Source: Planctomycetota bacterium (lineage in GTDB: Bacteria > Planctomycetota > UBA1135 > UBA2386). Taken from it: a stretch of 64,000 bases of DNA. The translations under genes were made by a program, and so were the position numbers. Where the stretch lies: assembly GCA_020851075.1 (NCBI GenBank), contig JADZDL010000316.1, forward strand, positions 27,635 to 91,634, given 5' to 3'. Under the pieces are notes generated by a model, which did not search any database, was not told where the DNA came from, and worked only from the letters and a program-made list of their open reading frames with translations. Below are positions 1 to 6,980 of this stretch, piece by piece; the first letter of the stretch is position 1; each line of letters begins with the position of its first letter.

Positions 1-2
1 TG

Positions 3-1433
3 CGGGCGCTGCGCGAGCACACGAGTTTTGCGACGATGCGTTCGCGCTACCGCGTCGTGATCCTCGACGAGGCGCACATGATGTCGAAGGGCGCCTTCAA
101 CGCGCTGCTGAAGACGCTCGAGGAACCGCCGCCCGCGGTGGTGTTCGTGCTGGCGACGACCGAGCTGCACAAGGTGCCGGAGACGATCCGTTCGCGGTGC
201 CAGGTGCTGCTGTTCCGGCGCGTCGGCGAGACCGATCTGCAGCGACGGCTGCACATGATCGCCGAACGCGATGGCGTCGTCGTGCCCGACGAAGTGCTCG
301 CGGAGATCGCCAATTCGGTGCGCGGCGGCGTGCGCGATGCCGAAACCGCCCTCGAGCGCGTGTTGCCGCTCGCGCGCGAACTCGGCGCGAAGTTTGATCT
401 CGCGGCGTATCGCGCGATGACCGCCAAGGTCGGTCTCGATGCGACGATGGCCGTGGTTGTGGGGTTGTTGGCGGGCGATGCGCGCGCCGGGTTGCACTTC
501 GCGCGCGAGCAGCAGTCGCATGGCACCGATGAACGCGAAGCGCTCGGCGAACTCGTCGAAGCGCTGCGGTGGCTTCTGCTGATCAAGGTGGATGGGCCCG
601 AGTCGGGCCTTGTGCCGGTGACGGGCGCATTGCGCGACCAGCTCATCACGTTGGCGAAGAATGCCTCGCTGCATCAGCTCGATGCGATGATCTCGGCCGG
701 CGTGAAGGGGCGCGAGCGGCTGCGCATGCTGGAGGATCGCGGTGCCGTGTTTGAGGTCGCGCTCGTGCGCATGGCGCAGGCGGGTGCGTTGCCGACCCTG
801 GCGGATCTGCTCGCGGAGGTGCGCGCGGGGGGGGGGATGACGTCGGGGCCGTCGAACGCTGCCCCTGTGGGGTCGGCGTCGCGCCCGCAGTTGGCTTCCG
901 GTGGTGGCGGGCGACCGTCATCCCCGGCTCCGGCACCGATGGCGGCCGCGTTGCCGCCCGTGGCGCGCGCCGGCGATCTGCGTTCGCAGGTGCTCGCGCG
1001 CATGAAGGACCGGGCGCTGCTCAGTGCGACGCTCGAACTCTGCAAGGTGGAGGCGCCGAATGCGGCCGGAGTGGTGGTGATCACGCCGCAGACAGATCGG
1101 CGCATGTACCTCGACCGACTGGCGTCGACGGAAGTGCAGCGCGAGATCACGAAGTTCGTGCAGGAGGCGGTTGGTTCGCCGGTTGGCGTCGATTTCCGCA
1201 TCGCGAATGCGACCGCAGCACCCGGCGGGGCGGTGGCCCCGCCGCCACCCAAGGCCGAGCCGGGCGAAGCGGCGAAGCGCGTCATGAAGGCGTTCAAGGG
1301 CCGCGTGGTCGAGGTCAACCCCGACGATCGGATTCGCAAGGAGGCGCCACCGCCGGCGGATGAGGACGGTGCGCCGGTGGATGAGTCGTCGCCACTGCCG
1401 CCTGATCCACAGGAGCCCGATCCGCAGGAGTGA
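3..1433 (+). CDS. dnaX: DNA polymerase III subunit gamma/tau (5'-truncated by window edge)
   Basis: Clamp-loader ATPase subunit of the replicative polymerase. The frame is open from the first bases, so the gene starts upstream of the window and the Walker A part is missing. Visible are the Walker B region (VVILDEAHMM), the FNALLKTLEEPP motif, sensor 1 (LATTELHKVPETIRSRCQ) and the helical domain III, followed from about 830 by a Gly/Pro/Ala-rich linker and a C-terminal tau-type domain with a Pro/Asp-rich tail. A run of ten G (827-836) sits at the domain III/linker junction; a one-base slip there gives an immediate TGA at 838. The stop lies inside a 26-nt perfect palindrome. The identity is certain from motifs; slippage is inference. 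Confidence 0.96.
   Translation, partial: RALREHTSFATMRSRYRVVILDEAHMMSKGAFNALLKTLEEPPPAVVFVLATTELHKVPETIRSRCQVLLFRRVGETDLQRRLHMIAERDGVVVPDEVLAEIANSVRGGVRDAETALERVLPLARELGAKFDLAAYRAMTAKVGLDATMAVVVGLLAGDARAGLHFAREQQSHGTDEREALGELVEALRWLLLIKVDGPESGLVPVTGALRDQLITLAKNASLHQLDAMISAGVKGRERLRMLEDRGAVFEVALVRMAQAGALPTLADLLAEVRAGGGMTSGPSNAAPVGSASRPQLASGGGGRPSSPAPAPMAAALPPVARAGDLRSQVLARMKDRALLSATLELCKVEAPNAAGVVVITPQTDRRMYLDRLASTEVQREITKFVQEAVGSPVGVDFRIANATAAPGGAVAPPPPKAEPGEAAKRVMKAFKGRVVEVNPDDRIRKEAPPPADEDGAPVDESSPLPPDPQEPDPQE
827..840 (+). promoter_or_regulatory. G10 homopolymer in dnaX, candidate slippage site
   Basis: Ten consecutive G occupy 827-836 in codons Gly-Gly-Gly preceded by GCG. In the frame reached by losing one G (or gaining two) the next codon is TGA at 838-840. 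E. coli and Thermus dnaX make the short gamma protein by slippage at A-rich tracts; this would be a G-tract version. The tract is seen directly, the function is inferred. Confidence 0.5.
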
Positions 1434-1449
1434 GTGCACTCACTCCTGC
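1424..1449. terminator. 26-nt perfect palindrome between convergent dnaX and kamA-like gene
   Basis: Every base from 1424 to 1449 matches its reverse complement, centred on TGCA. As RNA it folds into an 11-bp stem with a four-base loop from either strand. It contains the dnaX stop codon and lies 17 nt beyond the other gene's stop, so it fits a bidirectional terminator, although no T tract follows. Confidence 0.65.
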
Positions 1450-1466
1450 ACGGTGCCGCCGCGGTC

Positions 1467-2873
1467 CTACTCCCACTCGACGTGGCCAAAGGTCGTCACG
1501 CGCTTGCGCGCGCGCGAACGATCGCCCCAGGACGGCTGCCAGCCCTGCTTCTTCATCGCGCGAATGGTCGGTTGAAACCACCATTCCTTCTCGCCGAGCG
1601 CGGGTTTCAACTGGTCGAGCCATGTCGCCTTCTCGTCGTACTTGGCGAAGAACACGCGATTGACCCACGCCGGATCGCGCGCCTGCAGGAACTTCAGCAC
1701 GAACACCTTCTCGCCGTGGATCTCGGCTACGCCGTCGACGAGCACCTTGCCAGGCGTCGCCGACATCGAGGGCCCTCGCACGGTGCGGCCGAGGCCTGAC
1801 ACGCGGCGGTAGGCCGTCGTGAAGATGTCGTAGGCGCGCGCGAGCGGGACTTCGAAGTAGTGCTTGGGGCCGGTGTCGCGTTCGACAAACATGTAGTAGG
1901 GCACCGCGCCGAGCACGATCTGGCGCTTCCAGAGGTCGGCCCAGGTCTGCGCATCGTCGTTGACGTGCTTGATGAGTGGCGCCTGGCAGCGCACGGTGGC
2001 TCCGGCCGTGCGCAGGCGTTCGACGGCGGCCTGCGCGGTCACCGTGTCGAGTTCGCGCGGGTGGCTGTAGTGGGCCATGATGGCGAGGTGGCGGCCAGCC
2101 TGGTGCACTTCTTCGAACAGGCGCATGAGGTCGTCGGCGTCGTCGTCGACCGTGAAACGCTGCGGCCAGTACGCGGGCGCCTTCGTGCCGATGCGGATGC
2201 TGACCAGGTGGTCGAGGTCGGCGGCGAGCAGTGGCTCGAGGTAACGGCGCAGCACGCGCGTCTTCATGACCATTGGATCCCCGCCAGTGAATAGCACACT
2301 GTTGACTTCGGGGTGCTCGCGCAGGTAGGCGACCAGCTGGTCCGCTTCGCGCGCCGCGAACTTGAGTTCGTCGAGGCCGACAAACTGCGGCCAGCGGAAA
2401 CAATAGGTGCAGTAGGTGTGGCAGGTCTGGCCACTGCTCGGGAAGAACAGCACCGTCTCGCGGTACTTGTGCTGCATGCCCGCCAGCGACGTGCCTTCGA
2501 GGCGCGGCACGTTGAGTTCGACCTGGCCGGCCGGGTGTGGATTGAGCGCAATCTGGATCTTGCGCGCTTCCTTCTGGAGCTCCGCTTCGCTCGCGTCGGC
2601 GCGCAGCAGGTCCATCATGTGCCGGAGGTCCTTGTCCGCGAGCATGCCGGGCTGCGGGAAGGTCAGTTGGAAGATCGGATCTTCCGGCACGTGGTCCCAA
2701 TCGATGAGCTCGTCGCAGACGTAATCGTTCACGCGGAATGGCAGCACGCAGGCCACTGCCTTCATCGCCAGGAGTTCGTCGTTGCTGAACCTGCCCAACT
2801 GCGGGATGCGGTCGAGGTCGCGGCGGGTGTAGACGCGGAACTTGCGCGGCGGCACGTGGAACTGCTTCGGCAT
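1467..2873 (-). CDS. KamA family radical SAM aminomutase (lysine 2,3-aminomutase-like)
   Basis: Radical-SAM, PLP-dependent aminomutase family; the family moves an amino group between C2 and C3 of lysine or a related amino acid. The 468-aa protein carries the CX3CX2C iron-sulfur motif (CHTYCTYC, about residue 150), the GGDP SAM-binding motif (TGGDPMVMK), a YYMFVERDTG stretch typical of the family and a C-terminal TPGK lysine expected to bind PLP. It is longer than the roughly 415-aa clostridial enzyme, with extra residues at both ends. The true substrate cannot be read from sequence. It is convergent with dnaX and separates dnaX from ybaB-recR. Confidence 0.85.
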   Translation of the reverse strand: MPKQFHVPPRKFRVYTRRDLDRIPQLGRFSNDELLAMKAVACVLPFRVNDYVCDELIDWDHVPEDPIFQLTFPQPGMLADKDLRHMMDLLRADASEAELQKEARKIQIALNPHPAGQVELNVPRLEGTSLAGMQHKYRETVLFFPSSGQTCHTYCTYCFRWPQFVGLDELKFAAREADQLVAYLREHPEVNSVLFTGGDPMVMKTRVLRRYLEPLLAADLDHLVSIRIGTKAPAYWPQRFTVDDDADDLMRLFEEVHQAGRHLAIMAHYSHPRELDTVTAQAAVERLRTAGATVRCQAPLIKHVNDDAQTWADLWKRQIVLGAVPYYMFVERDTGPKHYFEVPLARAYDIFTTAYRRVSGLGRTVRGPSMSATPGKVLVDGVAEIHGEKVFVLKFLQARDPAWVNRVFFAKYDEKATWLDQLKPALGEKEWWFQPTIRAMKKQGWQPSWGDRSRARKRVTTFGHVEWE

Positions 2874-3100
2874 GATGGTCCTGGCTGTCGGGCGACCGTG
2901 GAGGCCGCTCTCTGGGGGAGATGAAGTAGCGATTCCCCCGGGGCGTACTCAGGAACACGCGAAGGGGGGGCCGCCCAGGGTAACACGTGCGGTTTCGCCT
3001 CGACAACCGCCGATTGCCGCAGGGGAACGTCTTCCGCGTTTGCTTGCGGTCGACGTAAGACCCGATCCATGCGACGATCTGCGGTCACGCCCCAGCACTC

Positions 3101-5881
3101 ATGCGCAATTCATCCAGTCTACTTGCAGCAGCGGTGCTGCTTCTGTGCGCGATCCCAGCGCAGTCGTTCCGCAACTTCGAAAGTGGCCCCGTGCACTCGG
3201 TGCGGGTCAGCGCGGATGGTTCGCGGCTGTTCGTCGTCGACACGGTGGGCGGCAACCTCTGTGTGTTCGATCTCGGCAATGCGGTTGCGCCTGTGCTGCT
3301 TGCGGAGATCCCCGTGGGGCTCGATCCAGTGTCGGTGATGCCGCGCACGCGCGACGAGGTATGGGTCGTGAACCTCGTTTCCGACAGCCTCAGCATCGTC
3401 GATGTGGCGCAGCGCCGCGTCGTCGACACGCTGCGCGTCGTGGATGAACCGAGCGACGTCGTATTTGCCGCCGGCAAGGCGTTTGTGAGCGCGGCTACGA
3501 CCGACAGGATCCACGTCTTCGATCTCGCGACGCATGCGGCGCTGGGCTCCATTCCGGTATTTGGCAAGGATCCTCGCGCGCTGGCCGTGAGCCCCGATGG
3601 TGCGCACGTCTATGCGGTGATCCAGCGTTCGGGCAACGGCACCACGGTCGTGCCGGAGTTCCTGGCGCCACTGCCGCCGCCGCCGACGAATCCGCTGTTG
3701 CCCACGGCGCCCAACCAGAGCATTCTCGTTCGTGCGGACGATCCGGCCTGGTCGGCGGCCAATCCGTTCACCCTGCCCGATAACGATGTGGCTGAGATCG
3801 ATAGCGCCACCTTGCAGGTGACGCGCTACTTCCCGAACGTCGGCACGACCAATACGGGCATCGCTGTGCATCCCGTGACCGGCGACGTGTGGGTCGCCAA
3901 CACCGATGCGCGCAATCTCGTGCGCTTCGAGACGGCCTTGCGCGGTCACGCGATCGACAGTCGGCTCACGCGCATCACGACCGGCGCGTTGCCCGTGGTC
4001 ACCGCGTTCGACCTCAATCCGGGCGTGAACTACAACCAGCTGCCAAACCCGAGTTCCCTCGCGAATGCGCTCGCGGAGCCATTTGGCGTGGTGATCGATG
4101 CGGGGGCCGGTCTCGTCTACACGGCCGCGCAGGGTACCGACCGCATCGGTGTCACGGACCTCTCCGGCAATGTGATGGCGCGCATCGAAATCGGCAACAC
4201 GCCGGGCACGTTGGTGAATACGCGGCAGAAACGCGGCCCGCGGGCGCTTGCGCTGCATCCGGCGCAGAACGTGCTCTACGTGCACAACCACCTCAGCGGC
4301 ACGTTGTCGATCGTCGACACGGTGTCGCGCGCGGTGCTCGCCGAACTCCCGGTCAGCACATGGGACCCGATGCCGGGGACGCTACGCGAGGGGCGCAAGT
4401 TCCTCTACGACGCGAAACTCTCGGGCAACGGCACGATGTCGTGTGCAGCGTGCCACATCGACGGCGATACCGATGGCATCGCGTGGGACCTCGGCGATCC
4501 GACGGGTTCGATGGCCGCCGCACCGTCGCAGCCGTTCCCGTTCAGTCTCGGCATCACGCCGTTCCATCCGATGAAGGGGCCGATGACGACGCAGACGCTG
4601 CGCGGGCTGCAAGGCAGCGATCCGCTGCATTGGCGCGGCGATCGCGCCAACTTCCAGGCCTTCAACGGTGCATTTGCCTCGTTGCTCGGTGGCGCGGTGA
4701 TTGCCGTGCAGGACATGAACGACTTCGCGGCGTTCGCGACGTCGATCACGATGCCTGGGAACCCCAACCAGCAGCTCGATCGTTCGTACCGCACCTTGCC
4801 CGTGGGCAACAACGAAGCTGCGGGCCTCGCTGCGTTCCAGGCGCAGGTCGCCAACCTGCCACTGGTGGGCGCCGCAAGCTGCGCCACGTGCCACGCGCTG
4901 CCGACCGGCAGCAACCATCGCATCGTCAGCGGACTCATCCTCAACGAGCCGCAGCAGATGAAGGTGCCGCACTTGCGCAACCTCTACCGCAAGGTCGGGT
5001 TCAACCGGGTGCCTGGGCCGCAGAAGTCGGGGTTTGGGTTCACGCACGACGGCGCGATCGACAACCTCTCGACGTTCCTGCAGATCCAGCAGTTCAGCAC
5101 CTGGCCGGTGGCCACCAAGGACGACATCGCGACGTTCCTGCTCAGTTTCGATACGGGCACGGCGCCGGCGGTGGGGCTGCAGGTGACGGTGACGCCTGCG
5201 AACGGGAACAGCGCTGCCGTGCAGAGCGACTTGAACCTGCTGGCGGCGCGTTCGCTCGCGGGGGACTTCGACGTGTTGGCACACGGCGAACTCGATGGTC
5301 GCATCGCCGGCCTGCTCTACGCGCCGGCGACTGGACTCTGGACCGTCGATCGCACCGGCGAAGGGCCGTTCTCGACCGCGCAGTTGCTGGCCAAGGCGCT
5401 CGCCGGAACGGCTCAGCTGACGTTCGCGGCGGTCATGCCGGGCAATGGCCCGCGCCAGGGTCTCGATCGCGACCAGGATGGCAGCCGCAACGGCGACGAG
5501 GCCGCTTCTGCCTACGGCACCGCCACCGCGGGATGTCCTGGCGAACCCCGTCTGCTGGCCAATTCGGAGCCGCGGCTAGGCAACGATGCGTTTGCCTACA
5601 CGATGGACCACGCACCGGCCAGCGGTGGTGGGTTCGTGCTCCTGGGGCTCGTGCCGGGCGCATTGCCGATCGCGGGCATCTCCGTGCTCGTCGATCCGAA
5701 CACGGCGGTGGCGCAGTTCGTGCTCAGCGATGCCCACGGCGAGGCCACGCAACGCTTCGCGATGCCGGCCGATCCGGCGTTTGCGGGGCTCTCGGTCTAT
5801 GCCCAGGTGGGTTGGCTCGACGCCTGCGGGCCGATGGGACTCAGCGCGAGCCGTGGACTTGCCCTCACGATCCGTCCGTAG
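3101..5881 (+). CDS. Secreted YVTN beta-propeller / di-haem cytochrome peroxidase-like protein
   Basis: A 926-aa exported protein. Residues 1-22 form a Sec signal (MRNSSSLLAAAVLLLCAIPAQS). Residues ~25-430 hold repeated blades such as HSVRVSADGSRLFVVD, LAVSPDGAHVYAV and LALHPAQNVLYVHNHLSGTLSIVD, typical of YVTN/PQQ-like propellers. Two CXXCH haem c sites follow, CAACH at 448 and CATCH at 594, in a layout like MauG/cytochrome c peroxidase proteins. A C-terminal beta-rich region of about 200 aa carries no known motif. It is probably periplasmic or surface-located and redox active; the substrate is unknown. No Shine-Dalgarno sequence precedes the ATG. Confidence 0.8.
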   Translation: MRNSSSLLAAAVLLLCAIPAQSFRNFESGPVHSVRVSADGSRLFVVDTVGGNLCVFDLGNAVAPVLLAEIPVGLDPVSVMPRTRDEVWVVNLVSDSLSIVDVAQRRVVDTLRVVDEPSDVVFAAGKAFVSAATTDRIHVFDLATHAALGSIPVFGKDPRALAVSPDGAHVYAVIQRSGNGTTVVPEFLAPLPPPPTNPLLPTAPNQSILVRADDPAWSAANPFTLPDNDVAEIDSATLQVTRYFPNVGTTNTGIAVHPVTGDVWVANTDARNLVRFETALRGHAIDSRLTRITTGALPVVTAFDLNPGVNYNQLPNPSSLANALAEPFGVVIDAGAGLVYTAAQGTDRIGVTDLSGNVMARIEIGNTPGTLVNTRQKRGPRALALHPAQNVLYVHNHLSGTLSIVDTVSRAVLAELPVSTWDPMPGTLREGRKFLYDAKLSGNGTMSCAACHIDGDTDGIAWDLGDPTGSMAAAPSQPFPFSLGITPFHPMKGPMTTQTLRGLQGSDPLHWRGDRANFQAFNGAFASLLGGAVIAVQDMNDFAAFATSITMPGNPNQQLDRSYRTLPVGNNEAAGLAAFQAQVANLPLVGAASCATCHALPTGSNHRIVSGLILNEPQQMKVPHLRNLYRKVGFNRVPGPQKSGFGFTHDGAIDNLSTFLQIQQFSTWPVATKDDIATFLLSFDTGTAPAVGLQVTVTPANGNSAAVQSDLNLLAARSLAGDFDVLAHGELDGRIAGLLYAPATGLWTVDRTGEGPFSTAQLLAKALAGTAQLTFAAVMPGNGPRQGLDRDQDGSRNGDEAASAYGTATAGCPGEPRLLANSEPRLGNDAFAYTMDHAPASGGGFVLLGLVPGALPIAGISVLVDPNTAVAQFVLSDAHGEATQRFAMPADPAFAGLSVYAQVGWLDACGPMGLSASRGLALTIRP

Positions 5882-5953
5882 CGAAAGCAAGGCATGGATG
5901 CCGGAGCCCGCTCCGGGCATGATCCGGGCTTCCCACAGCCCCAACAGGACACC

Positions 5954-6280
5954 ATGGCGACTGGATTCGGTGACATGAGCAGCCTGCTCAAGCAGGCGCA
6001 GGAAATGCAGCGGCGGATGGCCGACACGCAGCGTTCGCTCGGCGAGCGCATTCTCGAAGGTTCGGCCGGCGGCGGCGCCGTGAAGGCCTACGTGAACGGC
6101 AACCAGGAGCTGCAGGCGGTCAAGATCCAGAAGGCGGCGGTGGACCCTACCGACGTCGAGACGCTCGAAGACCTCGTCACGGGCGCCGTGAAGCAGGCGT
6201 TGGCCGCGGCGAAGGAACTGCGCGATCGCGAGATGGCGAAGGTCACCGGCGGCATGAACCTGCCCGGAATGGGCTTCTAA
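5954..6280 (+). CDS. ybaB: YbaB/EbfC family nucleoid-associated protein
   Basis: A 108-aa DNA-binding protein that usually lies between dnaX and recR. It begins MATGFGDMSSLLKQAQEMQ, the family's amphipathic N-terminal helix, continues with the central VKAYVNGNQELQAVKI sheet and ends with the Met-Pro-Gly-rich tail MNLPGMGF. The ATG at 5954 is chosen over an in-frame ATG at 5894 because family homology begins there and AGGA stands 5-8 nt upstream. It is followed after 62 nt by recR, so the two are probably one transcript. Confidence 0.93.
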   Translation: MATGFGDMSSLLKQAQEMQRRMADTQRSLGERILEGSAGGGAVKAYVNGNQELQAVKIQKAAVDPTDVETLEDLVTGAVKQALAAAKELRDREMAKVTGGMNLPGMGF

Positions 6281-6342
6281 GAGGGGCCCGCCGGCAGAGT
6301 GCTGCTGAGCTTGACCTGCCGAGTTCGACCCGCCGAGGCCCG

Positions 6343-6942
6343 ATGGCAAACCGCGATCGCACGATCGAGAACCTGATCGAGCAACTGAACCGGCTGCCGG
6401 GCATTGGCCCGAAGAGTGCCGAGCGGCTCGCATTCCATCTGCTGCGCATCGATACCGAAGAGGCGCTGCAATTGGCGCGCGCCATCGAACAGGTGCGCGC
6501 GGCCGTGAAGACGTGTTCGCGCTGCAGCAACCTCGACGCGCAGGATCCGTGCAGCATCTGCATGGACGGTTCGCGCGATGCGACGATGCTGCTCGTGGTC
6601 GAGGATCCGCGCGAGATCGCGCGTTTCGAGGACGTTGGCTACAAGGGCCGTTACCACGTGCTCGGTGGCCGGCTGTCGCAGCTCGAAGGCATTCGCCCCG
6701 AGGACCTCACCACGTCGCAGCTGCTCGCGCGCGTCCAGAAGGACAAGCCCGCGGAAGTGTGCCTCGCGACCAATCCCGACCTCGAAGGCGAAGGCACCGC
6801 GCGCGTGCTCGCGGAGCGCCTCGTGCCGCTCGGTTGCAAGGTGACGCGGCTCGCGCGCGGCCTGCCGGCGGGATCGTCGATCGCGCAGGTCAGCGCCTCG
6901 ATTCTCGCCGATGCGATCGAAGGTCGTCGGTCCCTATCGTGA
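6343..6942 (+). CDS. recR: Recombination mediator protein RecR
   Basis: A 199-aa protein that acts with RecF and RecO to load RecA at gapped DNA. It shows the N-terminal helix-hairpin-helix (NRLPGIGPKSAERLAFHLL), a zinc finger with Cys58, Cys61, Cys70 and Cys73, a Toprim domain (LLVVEDPREIARFE and LATNPDLEGEGTA) and the C-terminal ARGLPAGSSI segment with a Walker-like helix. Length and motif order match the family. It lies downstream of ybaB and 38 nt before hrpB. Confidence 0.97.
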   Translation: MANRDRTIENLIEQLNRLPGIGPKSAERLAFHLLRIDTEEALQLARAIEQVRAAVKTCSRCSNLDAQDPCSICMDGSRDATMLLVVEDPREIARFEDVGYKGRYHVLGGRLSQLEGIRPEDLTTSQLLARVQKDKPAEVCLATNPDLEGEGTARVLAERLVPLGCKVTRLARGLPAGSSIAQVSASILADAIEGRRSLS

Positions 6943-6980
6943 CCCACCTGCCGTGAGCAACCTGCCATGAGCACTGGGCC

